This document shows, piece after piece, positions 37,516 through 44,704 of a stretch of 64,000 nucleotides of DNA; position 1 is the first letter of the stretch, and each line of letters begins with the position of its first letter. The position numbers and the translations under genes were made by a program. Below the pieces are notes generated by a model. The model worked only from the letters and a program-made list of their open reading frames with translations. It made no database searches and was not told the origin of the DNA. Source of the stretch: an uncultured Gammaproteobacteria bacterium (GTDB lineage Bacteria; Pseudomonadota; Gammaproteobacteria; Steroidobacterales; UBA11654); the NCBI GenBank assembly GCA_937801655.1, contig CALMWC010000009.1:20081-84080 (forward strand), given 5' to 3'.

Positions 37516-37549
37516 AAAAAAAACCTGTTAGTAAAGTACTAAACAGGTT
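37516..37549 (-). terminator. Intrinsic terminator in the metY leader
   Basis: On the minus strand AACCTGTT and AACAGGTT arms enclose a further AGTA/TACT pairing, followed by a U-run (the A-run 37516-37522 on the plus strand). It lies between the riboswitch core and the metY ribosome-binding site, so it is placed to act as the expression platform or as a partial attenuator. Confidence 0.8.
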
Positions 37550-37567
37550 CACGTCTATGATCGTAAT

Positions 37568-37620
37568 CCTCTTTAGCGGTATTTATAAAGCACCTGCAAG
37601 TTGGAATAAATCAGTGCTGA
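37568..37620 (-). ncRNA. SAM-II/SAM-V-like riboswitch aptamer
   Basis: Minus strand, from 37620 down. A GCAC/GUGC helix encloses the signature UGAUUUA (following GCAC) and UUGCAGGUGC. AUAAAU follows, and then the pseudoknot strand GCUAAAGAGG at the end of the core. These elements, in this order, match the SAM-II core as I recall it; SAM-V, described in marine bacteria upstream of metY, shares the same binding core. Placement directly before metY, with an intrinsic terminator between, fits repression by S-adenosylmethionine. The exact class (II or V) needs a covariance-model search. Confidence 0.85.
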
Positions 37621-37648
37621 GAGCATTTTGAATGAATTAAGTTTTAAG

Positions 37649-37852
37649 TCAAGAGTTTTTTTGATTTTGATTTTTCTGATAAAAATAAATATACAAAATA
37701 GCAAGCATTCCTGCTGTATTGAAGAATGCAAGAGCAATAAACCAAGCCAACTGCCTATTTCTTGCCGCTTTCCACAATGCAGTTATTTTCCAAAAAGCTG
37801 ACCAAGCAATAAGTGGAATAATCCAGTAATAAAGTAAAGGAGTTTCAAACAT
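37649..37852 (-). CDS. Small membrane protein, DUF5652-like
   Basis: A 67-residue protein with two membrane helices (about 8-26 and 37-56). WKAARNRQLAWFIALAFFNTAGML matches in pattern the DUF5652 family (written here only as a short span from residue 27 to 50). Function is unknown. It lies 14 bases downstream of the kinase-like gene on the same strand and upstream of the metY leader. Confidence 0.7.
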   Translation of the reverse strand: MFETPLLYYWIIPLIAWSAFWKITALWKAARNRQLAWFIALAFFNTAGMLAILYIYFYQKNQNQKNS

Positions 37853-37866
37853 AAAGTAAGTGACAA

Positions 37867-38541
37867 TTAATGATTGTTAAATATCTTATACCAAAAAACT
37901 CTTATAGATCTGTATATATTCTCGGTTGCAGTAGGTGAATAATATTTTAAATCTTCTTGACTGATGTTTTCATAGTTCCTTCGGTATTTATGTTTTATCC
38001 ATGCATTTAGGTCTGTTTTCTTTAGAAACTGAAAGAACATTCTTTTTACAATATTATTTGTTTTACTAGAAATAGCGGTACCAAAATCTATAAGGTAGGG
38101 TTTTTTATTTTCATCAACAAAAATATTATCTTTTCTTTTTAAATCACCATGACTGACTCCTAAGTCATGCATTTTTTGGATCAAAATGAGTAATTGGTTA
38201 AAAAATTCATCTTTACCCTCTAATTCATATTGAGATTCTCGATAAGTCTGCCCATCAATATATTCTAGAATTAAGTCTCCTTTTTCAGTTAATCCATAAC
38301 ATTTTGGTATGCCTTCTAAATCTTTTAATTGTTTGTATATTTTGTATTCATGATGAAGACTATTTTGATTGAGGCGACCTAAGATAAATGATTGTTTATT
38401 CGCTTTCTTTATAACCAGTTGGACTCCATCAACATTGAGTTTATAAAGGACTCCTTGGTAACCCATTTTCATAAAACTAGCATTATGATTTGAACGCATT
38501 GCTTCATTGACTGAGTTGATAATATTTTTCTCAGGTTTCAT
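37867..38541 (-). CDS. Kinase-like protein (lipopolysaccharide kinase / RIO-type fold)
   Basis: A 224-residue protein with the core of a small protein-kinase fold: an ATP-anchoring Lys in LVIKKANK (about 40-47), a Glu in HHEYKIYK, the catalytic loop VSHGDLKRKDNIFV (Asp and Asn at the right spacing) and the metal-binding DFG in YLIDFGTAI. It resembles WaaP/InaA-type lipopolysaccharide kinases and small archaeal-like kinases. There is no membrane segment. The likely substrate is a cell-envelope sugar or protein, but nothing nearby shows which. It lies in a leftward run of small genes. Confidence 0.72.
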   Translation of the reverse strand: MKPEKNIINSVNEAMRSNHNASFMKMGYQGVLYKLNVDGVQLVIKKANKQSFILGRLNQNSLHHEYKIYKQLKDLEGIPKCYGLTEKGDLILEYIDGQTYRESQYELEGKDEFFNQLLILIQKMHDLGVSHGDLKRKDNIFVDENKKPYLIDFGTAISSKTNNIVKRMFFQFLKKTDLNAWIKHKYRRNYENISQEDLKYYSPTATENIYRSIRVFWYKIFNNH

Positions 38542-38566
38542 ATTTCATAATGCTTGAAAGAAATAC

Positions 38567-39151
38567 CTACAGTATTGATAACCAGATCAATACATAGATA
38601 ACAATCACAGGTTCATAATTATTGATTAAGCTTTTTCTCCAAGACCATCTATTAAGTTCCAATGGATGCATCTTACCTATTGATATTGTCAATGCTAAGG
38701 TTTTGTCAGCCCACTTTTCCCATGTTTCAGGAAACAATGCTTTTAGTTTTCTGTCTTCATATTCAATTGCAGTCGGGTAATAAAACCAGAAGAATGATAG
38801 GGCAATTAAGCTAGCCCAAACCTGACCATTAATGATAGCCATGCCAGTTAATAGTAGAATGTTACCCGTATACAAAGGATGTCTAACATAGGCATAAGGC
38901 CCTGTGGTAGATAGTTCTTTATTTTTTAGAACAAAGCCTGAGGCATACATTCTGATAATTAGACCTAAGATAATTATTATTTTAGCCAGTTCAAATTGAA
39001 ATACAAAAGAAGGATATGGATCTGCAAAGTAGCCAAATATACTGACTAATATGATGCCAATACCTTGTCTTGAGAATTCATGGTATCTCAATTCTCTAAT
39101 TAAATGTGATAGGCCTGATAATTTCTTTAGCTCTTCAGTTCTATGTGACAT
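38567..39151 (-). CDS. Isoprenylcysteine carboxyl methyltransferase-type membrane methyltransferase
   Basis: A 194-residue membrane protein of the ICMT/PEMT family. Hydrophobic segments lie near 30-48, 55-72, 98-120 and 175-193. The SAM-binding signature is RHPLYTGNILLL (about 90-101), followed by EYEDRKLKALFPETWEKW. Bacterial members methylate lipids, isoprenoids or small molecules; the substrate here is unknown. It begins 9 bases after the neighbouring flavin-fold gene and is co-directional with it, so they may be co-transcribed. Confidence 0.8.
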   Translation of the reverse strand: MSHRTEELKKLSGLSHLIRELRYHEFSRQGIGIILVSIFGYFADPYPSFVFQFELAKIIIILGLIIRMYASGFVLKNKELSTTGPYAYVRHPLYTGNILLLTGMAIINGQVWASLIALSFFWFYYPTAIEYEDRKLKALFPETWEKWADKTLALTISIGKMHPLELNRWSWRKSLINNYEPVIVIYVLIWLSIL

Positions 39152-39160
39152 TGCTCTTAT

Positions 39161-40036
39161 TCATCCTCTCTTTTCATTAATTGCTTTAATGAATGATTCA
39201 TTTATTTCACTCACACCTTGTTTTTTTGCCTCTCCAATGATGCCTTTTAATGCTTTCCTAACAAATACTTTAGGAACACCCGATAATTGTTTGCAAGCAT
39301 TAACGGTAAATGTAATGTCTTCATCCATTCTGTTTGCAATATACATTACAGCTTCATGTTTCGCGCCTTTGCCTTCAGGGGTAGGTATCCAAAAAGGTTT
39401 TTTATGTTTTGCAAACCAGAATTGATTGGCATTTCTAAAGCCAAAACTTATTGGCATATTTGGAATTTTCATGTCATCGCCAAGATCTAGATTATCTCTC
39501 CATTTTTCTTTGAGATGTATCTGATTTATTTTAAGTAACATGTATTCAGTTGTGTCAGTCCCTTTGTAATAAAAATCATCAGGATTGTCATTTAATTCAC
39601 ATTCAAAAACTTGAAATGCATTTTTAATGATCTTAGGTCGATCAGTATCATCCCTATATGCAAGAGTAGGTGTTTGTTCTAGTTCAAATATACAATCTTT
39701 CATTTTTTCTTCAGGTTTTTGCCCAGGGTAACCTAAATCAACAATATTTTTGATTTGTTTCTTATCATACTCAACAAAATTCATGGCACATTTTTTTATC
39801 CTTTTAATATTCGTTGAAGTATTGGAACCTCTTCGCGATATCACAATCCACTCTCTTCTTTGATTTACACCAAATGGAAAAGAAAGTTGGTAGGGGCCAA
39901 TACTAGTGACTCCATTTTCATCAACACTTGTGATTAATGCAAAAGAGCTTAAAAAATAAGCACTGGATTGATACCAGTTATCATGCATTGGACTTTCAAC
40001 CCATTTTTCTTCTTTTTTCTTCTTCCAAAAATTCAT
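39161..40036 (-). CDS. Flavin-reductase-fold protein with C-terminal PCP_red-like segment
   Basis: A 291-residue protein. The N-terminal two-thirds resembles an FMN-binding split barrel: SAYFLSSFALITSVDENG (about 25-42), SIGPYQLSFPFGV, WIVISRRGSNTSTNIKRI and CAMNFV. The last 60 residues (from about 230) read like the small helical domain seen at the end of protochlorophyllide reductase B subunits (PCP_red): VNACKQLSGVPKVFVRKALKG then EAKKQGVSEINESF. No function is assigned. The divergent neighbour carries a similar tail, which suggests they act together. Confidence 0.65.
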   Translation of the reverse strand: MNFWKKKKEEKWVESPMHDNWYQSSAYFLSSFALITSVDENGVTSIGPYQLSFPFGVNQRREWIVISRRGSNTSTNIKRIKKCAMNFVEYDKKQIKNIVDLGYPGQKPEEKMKDCIFELEQTPTLAYRDDTDRPKIIKNAFQVFECELNDNPDDFYYKGTDTTEYMLLKINQIHLKEKWRDNLDLGDDMKIPNMPISFGFRNANQFWFAKHKKPFWIPTPEGKGAKHEAVMYIANRMDEDITFTVNACKQLSGVPKVFVRKALKGIIGEAKKQGVSEINESFIKAINEKRG

Positions 40037-40071
40037 TTTAAGATTCTAACTGTTTTATCTTCGAAGTAATA

Positions 40072-41112
40072 ATGCTAATTTATATTTATAGAGGGTTATT
40101 GCAGTTAAACAAAACAACTGCATCTAAATTTACTGATAAAAATATTATGATAGATTTTAAAAAGCTCAATGAATCATTGACTGGAAAGGTTAGGGGTAAT
40201 CCTGTTGCAATCAGTTTGTTCGAAAAAGAGATTCCAGAAGCTTATCAACAAAAAAAAGTAGTTCCATGTTCAATTGTTCGCCATGCTATGGACAAAGGGG
40301 AAGTGGTGTCTTTTGATAAACATCATCATGATTGTACTACTGGTGTCTATACTGCTGGTGTTCATGAGGGCACTGATGAAATTAGGAATGGTCAGTATTT
40401 GGCCAAAAATATACCAGCCTTTACAGATGTAGGTGCTGAGAAAATAAAATCAGGTGAATATGTTTTGCCACAGAATACTGTTGTGGGTATTGGAGCAGCA
40501 CCTCTGGCGGAAGTACCTGATGGTATTCATGTCGACTGGATTGTGGTGGTTTGTACACCTCATTGGGCTAACTTTATTGGAGGCGCTCGAACAGTCATTG
40601 ATGGAACTCCACCCAGAGGCTCTTGTGGGTCTTCTTTTTGCAGTGACCTATTTGCATCACCTTGGCATGATGGCAATGTAGTGATTACACCTGGGGATTT
40701 AGGTGGGCGTATGAATAATCGCCTTAAACCAGAGGAGATGTTTGTTGTAGTTCCCAATGAATATCTTGATAGTTTATTTAATATTATGACCACCACGCCA
40801 GATGCAAGAGCAGTTTTGGAAGCTACAAAGCCTGAAGAATCAGATTACTGGAATAAAAGAGAGAGAGCTAAAAAAGCAAAAGAAGATAAACTCAACGATG
40901 ATGTTAATGAAGATAGCTTTGATTCGAAACTTAGTATGGAATGGGATGAGGAATCTAAAAGTATGATTTCACAAACTCCGCCAGGAATTATTGAGATGGC
41001 TATCAATAATGTTGAGGATTTTGCAAGAGATAATGGCATCAAAGCAATTACGAAATCGGTAGTATTAGATCAAATGAAGAGTATGGGCATGGATCCGAGT
41101 ATGTTGAATTAG
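40072..41112 (+). CDS. DUF169 family protein with C-terminal PCP_red-like segment
   Basis: A 346-residue protein. The bulk (about 26-240) fits DUF169 (COG2043): GNPVAISLF, VVPCSIVRHAMDKG, CTTGVYTAGVH and a Cys-containing GSCGSSFCSDLF. Several His and Cys in HHHDCTT and GSCGSSFC could bind metal. The end (about 295-345) resembles PCP_red: WDEESKSMISQTPPGIIEM then VEDFARDNGIKAITKSVV. The start is uncertain: the ATG at 40147 (MIDFKKLNESL) matches where the family usually begins, while the upstream ATG at 40072 adds 25 unconserved residues; neither has a strong ribosome-binding site. Function is unknown. Confidence 0.75.
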   Translation: MLIYIYRGLLQLNKTTASKFTDKNIMIDFKKLNESLTGKVRGNPVAISLFEKEIPEAYQQKKVVPCSIVRHAMDKGEVVSFDKHHHDCTTGVYTAGVHEGTDEIRNGQYLAKNIPAFTDVGAEKIKSGEYVLPQNTVVGIGAAPLAEVPDGIHVDWIVVVCTPHWANFIGGARTVIDGTPPRGSCGSSFCSDLFASPWHDGNVVITPGDLGGRMNNRLKPEEMFVVVPNEYLDSLFNIMTTTPDARAVLEATKPEESDYWNKRERAKKAKEDKLNDDVNEDSFDSKLSMEWDEESKSMISQTPPGIIEMAINNVEDFARDNGIKAITKSVVLDQMKSMGMDPSMLN

Positions 41113-41143
41113 TTTGAATCATTAATAAAGATAAGAATTTAAT

Positions 41144-41500
41144 ATGACAGATTATTCTGATGAAGAAATGGATAGATTGATTTTAACCACAGCCCCCACT
41201 GTTGCCAATCAAGAGATAGAAAGTGAGTTAGAAATCATTACAGCTGAATGTGTGTTTGGTATGAATATTTTCAGAGACTTGTTTGCTGGAATCAGGGATA
41301 TTTTTGGAGGCAGGAGTACAGCAAGTCAAAGAGTATTAAAAGATGCTAGAAAAACTTGCCTAAGAGAATTAAAAATAGCTGCTATGGAATTGGATGCGGA
41401 TGCTGTAATAGCCGTAGATCTGGATTATCAAGAGTTCTCTGGAAAAGGTAAGGGCATGCTGTTTCTTGTAGCTTCAGGTACAGCTGTTAAATTAAAGTAA
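41144..41500 (+). CDS. ybjQ: YbjQ/UPF0145 family protein
   Basis: A 118-residue YbjQ-type protein (formerly called a heavy-metal-binding domain). Family landmarks: LTTAPTVANQEIE, ECVFGMNIFRDLFAGIRDIFG, GGRSTASQRVLKDAR and ELDADAVIAVDLDY. The fold forms pentamers in known structures; its biological role is not established. It lies 31 bases after the DUF169 gene and may be co-transcribed with it. Confidence 0.9.
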   Translation: MTDYSDEEMDRLILTTAPTVANQEIESELEIITAECVFGMNIFRDLFAGIRDIFGGRSTASQRVLKDARKTCLRELKIAAMELDADAVIAVDLDYQEFSGKGKGMLFLVASGTAVKLK

Positions 41501-41507
41501 TAGTTAA

Positions 41508-42086
41508 TTATTCAATAATGTTTAAAATATCCTGACTTAATTCTTCAGATTTGGATGCAGGACTAAATGAAGCAATCACGCTTCCTTCTGGACCAATTAA
41601 GAATATTGAGGCTGTGTGATTAAAATCATACTGACTTCCTTCACCAACTTGTTCAAAATAAACGCTTAGATTTGAAGTTATTTTTCTAATTTCTGAGTCA
41701 TTACCTGTGAGTCCAATCAAAGAAGGTCCAAAAAAAGCTAAGTATTCTTTCAATCTAGCAACATTATCTCTCTTTGGATCAAGTGTTATTAATACCACTT
41801 GAAATTCATCGATCAGATCTACTTTTTTTTCTAATTTTTTTTGGATCTCAGAGAGCTTATAAATAGTTGTTGGGCAAACATCGGGGCAATTGGTATACCC
41901 AAAGAATAGTATTGACCATTTATTTCTTAAATTGTCACTATTGAAGATTTCTTGATCTTGGTTAATCAAACTAAAGGGTCTTATTGATAGTGGTTGATTT
42001 AAGAGTTTCCCAGAAATTAATTCTGGTTTTTTATCCATTAGGGTTGGAGAATTCATCAGAAATATTACCATTAGTGACAATATCAA
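41508..42086 (-). CDS. SCO1/SenC/PrrC-type copper chaperone
   Basis: A 192-residue thioredoxin-fold protein anchored by an N-terminal hydrophobic segment. The copper-binding CPDVC motif is in FFGYTNCPDVCPTTIY (about 76-91), and the distal His ligand is in YDFNHTASIFLIG. Such proteins deliver copper to the CuA site of cytochrome c oxidase or act in redox sensing. Immediately upstream are a PCuAC chaperone and a small membrane ORF, which together look like a copper-delivery unit. No oxidase genes are in the window. Confidence 0.9.
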   Translation of the reverse strand: MILSLMVIFLMNSPTLMDKKPELISGKLLNQPLSIRPFSLINQDQEIFNSDNLRNKWSILFFGYTNCPDVCPTTIYKLSEIQKKLEKKVDLIDEFQVVLITLDPKRDNVARLKEYLAFFGPSLIGLTGNDSEIRKITSNLSVYFEQVGEGSQYDFNHTASIFLIGPEGSVIASFSPASKSEELSQDILNIIE

Positions 42087-42121
42087 TAGTAAAGATCCTA
42101 TAAAAAAAATATTCTTTTTAT

Positions 42122-42556
42122 CTATGATGCTTCTCTTTTTATAGGTACATTAACTCGAATTACTTTTTCTTCATAATTTGATTCAAAGAATAGGAATAGC
42201 TCCACAGTATCGCCAACTTTGAAAGACTTCACAGGAGATTGAAACATTATATGTCTTCCTCCTGGTGTAAGTTCAATTTCGCTATTAGCTTCAATTGTTA
42301 GGTTCTTTAACTCTCTCATAGACATTATTTCTTTATCCATCTGACTTTGATGTATTTGAGTTTTCTTAAATCCTGATGCTTCAAGTCGAATTAGATTATA
42401 GGAACTCATTGAAGTATTTTTTAATAAACCATAAGCCGACATTTTTTCAGAGTTTATTGGTGCAGCCCTAACCCAAGATTTCTCTAAAGTTAGACTGGCA
42501 AGGGCAATATCCGATGTAAAAACTAATGCAATAAACACATATTTAATAGATCTCAT
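42122..42556 (-). CDS. PCuAC-type periplasmic copper chaperone
   Basis: A 144-residue exported protein (DUF461/PCu(A)C). The signal peptide is about 1-20 (...FTSDIALA). The copper motif is present: Met in KMSAYG, HQSQM and MSMRE, and the closing GGRHIMF, giving the expected His and Met ligands. It passes Cu(I) to SCO1 or directly to oxidase. Its ATG comes two bases after the stop of a 50-residue ORF, so the two are probably translated together, and the SCO1 gene follows after 35 bases. Confidence 0.9.
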   Translation of the reverse strand: MRSIKYVFIALVFTSDIALASLTLEKSWVRAAPINSEKMSAYGLLKNTSMSSYNLIRLEASGFKKTQIHQSQMDKEIMSMRELKNLTIEANSEIELTPGGRHIMFQSPVKSFKVGDTVELFLFFESNYEEKVIRVNVPIKREAS

Positions 42557-42558
42557 CT

Positions 42559-42711
42559 TTATACTCTGGGTCCACAGATAATTGCTACAGGGTTGAACTC
42601 AGGAAAAAAGAGTGCAGAAAAGAAAGCCCAAGCATTAAATAAAACCAATATAAAGAATGGAATAAAAGCCAGAGCAACAAAAATTTTTAAATATTTTAGA
42701 TCTTCATTCAT
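42559..42711 (-). CDS. Hidden 50-residue single-helix membrane protein upstream of PCuAC
   Basis: An ATG at 42711 opens 50 codons ending TAA two bases before the PCuAC start. The product has a charged start (MNEDLKYLK), one long hydrophobic stretch (about 10-34, FVALAFIPFFILVLF) and a short tail ending CGPRV. Tight coupling to a copper chaperone, coherent membrane topology and A/T-rich but uninterrupted coding suggest a real small gene. It could be an accessory or assembly subunit linked to cytochrome oxidase. I recognise no family. Confidence 0.6.
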   Translation of the reverse strand: MNEDLKYLKIFVALAFIPFFILVLFNAWAFFSALFFPEFNPVAIICGPRV

Positions 42712-42747
42712 TTTCAACTCAGAATCATAAAGCAATCATTCCATATA

Positions 42748-43941
42748 TCAAGTAAATCTTGAGGGCCTAAAATCTTCTAATAATTTATTAGTCCTTGCTT
42801 CTAGAATTTCCTCTTTTACGAGGGTTCCAATAATTGCAGCTAAAGAGATTCCACTATGCATAACAGCTATATATACTCCAGGTAATTCTTTGATAGGGCC
42901 TATTATGGGTTTTCCATCTTTAGGCAAAGGTCTCCATCCTATTGTTGTCCTTTCTACTTCTAAATCATTTAATTTAGGAATAATTTCTTTAACTGTTTTT
43001 AATATTCGATTTTGATGCTTTTTTTCATAATCATGATTAGGGAAATATCTGGGTTTTTTTATAAGTCTTTCTTCATGGAGCATGCCTGCCCCCCCTTGCT
43101 CACCAATGATTATTCTTCCATCATTTTGTTGATGTATATGGATTCCTGGAGCAACAATAATTCTGTTGATTAGAGGTCTCTGAGGTTTGGTTGTAAGAAT
43201 GATTCCTGGGGTGGAGGGGCTCATCATTTTTGAACTTAAAATATTGTCAGTATTGACACCACATGCAAAAATAACTTGATTTGTTTTTATCTCTCCATCC
43301 GATGTCTTTATTGATTCAAGGTTATTGCCTCTATATTCAAGTTTCTTAAATTCAACTGGATATATAACTTTACCGCCATTGTTTTTTATTCCTTCTGATA
43401 ATTTCTTGATTGTTGATAATGTATTCATGGCACCTTCATGAATTGAATAAGCAATGGTTTGTGAATTTTTGAAGTTAACAAAACTCTCCAATTTAGAAGC
43501 TTGATCGTGATTAATGATTTGAATTGCTAACGCATCTTGATAATTTTGAAGTAGCCTTACTTGATCTCTTAATTGGTCTGAACTTTTTTTTGTTTTAAAC
43601 CATTCTAATGAACCACCCCATTTAATATCCAGATTGAGTTCTTCTTGCAATTGATGGTATGAAGTTATCCCTAAGCGGGCTAGATAGTTATAGCTCAGTG
43701 GTTTTTTATCATATGAGGCATTAATCCATGAAAATGAACTACCACTTGCATGAGCACCTAAAAAATCCTTCTCAATTAAAGTGATTTCAATCCCAGCTTT
43801 TGAAAGTTGATAGCCAATGGATAAACCTATGATGCCACCACCTATTATCGTGATTTTTTCTTTGAGGACTGCAGCACCAATATTTGTTTTTTTAGCAAGA
43901 GCTAGACTAGCAAGCAATTTTGAAAATGATCGACGATCCAT
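42748..43941 (-). CDS. FAD-dependent amino-acid oxidase-type oxidoreductase (DAO family)
   Basis: A 397-residue flavoprotein. A twin-basic start (MDRRSFSKLLASLALA) looks like a short export or membrane-anchoring signal. The FAD motif IIGGGIIGLSIGYQLSKAG follows at about 32-50, then ASGSSFSWINASYDK, and the late segment GWRPLPKDGKPIIGPIKELPG. It belongs with D-amino-acid dehydrogenases and glycine or sarcosine oxidase relatives; the substrate is unknown. A Tat-like RRSFSK motif would fit a periplasmic folded flavoprotein. It begins 1 base after the neighbouring membrane-protein gene. Confidence 0.82.
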   Translation of the reverse strand: MDRRSFSKLLASLALAKKTNIGAAVLKEKITIIGGGIIGLSIGYQLSKAGIEITLIEKDFLGAHASGSSFSWINASYDKKPLSYNYLARLGITSYHQLQEELNLDIKWGGSLEWFKTKKSSDQLRDQVRLLQNYQDALAIQIINHDQASKLESFVNFKNSQTIAYSIHEGAMNTLSTIKKLSEGIKNNGGKVIYPVEFKKLEYRGNNLESIKTSDGEIKTNQVIFACGVNTDNILSSKMMSPSTPGIILTTKPQRPLINRIIVAPGIHIHQQNDGRIIIGEQGGAGMLHEERLIKKPRYFPNHDYEKKHQNRILKTVKEIIPKLNDLEVERTTIGWRPLPKDGKPIIGPIKELPGVYIAVMHSGISLAAIIGTLVKEEILEARTNKLLEDFRPSRFT

Positions 43942-43942
43942 T

Positions 43943-44572
43943 TTAAAAGAGTAGAGCTGCTTTTTTGATTGCGAGAATTAAAAACAAGATTCCTGAAGAT
44001 GCACACAAGGTGGTTAAACCATGAAAATACTGTTTGTTTGTTTCAAGCAATTTATTGAAGAAGAAAATTGTTAATCCCACCATAACCAATTGCATAAATA
44101 TTATTGATTCAGAAAAAAGTATAAAAGCAACTATTGTATTTAGAAGGCCAATAATACTCGTTGGCAAGAAAACAAGTTTTCTTTTATAGTAAAGAATGGG
44201 TCCAAGGAATAAAGAAAATAACGATATTGCAATGACCCATTTGTATTGCCCTATAAAGCTTATTAATATCATCACCTGACCGAACAGGATAAAGAATGTA
44301 AATAAGCCATCATAAAGACTGAACCCATTGCCACTGGCGCTATCAGCAGTAACAAACCATTGGTCTTTATGGTTCTGGATAATTTCAAATAAACTACCTA
44401 ATGCAAGTATTAGCATGGCATAAATTAGTATTTTATGACTGTAAATAACCTCTTGAAGAAATAATTCATGGTTATTTAATATTGGTATTAGAGCTATCGG
44501 GATTAGAAAAGCATATAAATGTATGGGCAGAACCCACAATGCAGTTTTCATTTTTAGATCAATCATCTTCAT
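43943..44572 (-). CDS. Polytopic membrane protein, unknown
   Basis: A 209-residue integral membrane protein with six or seven hydrophobic segments (about 10-30, 43-62, 86-105, 110-127, 133-152, 155-172 and 185-205). No recognised signature. A conserved-looking soluble loop, FEIIQNHKDQWFVTADSASGNGFSLYD, lies between helices two and three (cited here only as residues 62-88). The gene is followed almost directly by the FAD oxidoreductase on the same strand, so the two likely form a unit. ATGs at codons 3 and 9 are alternative starts. Confidence 0.65.
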   Translation of the reverse strand: MKMIDLKMKTALWVLPIHLYAFLIPIALIPILNNHELFLQEVIYSHKILIYAMLILALGSLFEIIQNHKDQWFVTADSASGNGFSLYDGLFTFFILFGQVMILISFIGQYKWVIAISLFSLFLGPILYYKRKLVFLPTSIIGLLNTIVAFILFSESIIFMQLVMVGLTIFFFNKLLETNKQYFHGLTTLCASSGILFLILAIKKAALLF

Positions 44573-44704
44573 TCAATATTACAATTTTAATTGCTGGATC
44601 ACTATTGCTTAATGATTATTTAAGATTAATAATCTAATTTCATTTATTTTCTTATCTTAATAAGGTAATTGGAATTAAAAAGATATCAACGATAGGGGTA
44701 ACGT

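Noticed and set aside
44620..44700. Small inverted repeats (AGATTA/TAATCT) before the 778-residue gene
   Set aside because: Arms of 5-6 A/T bases are expected by chance in this composition and no second copy was seen.
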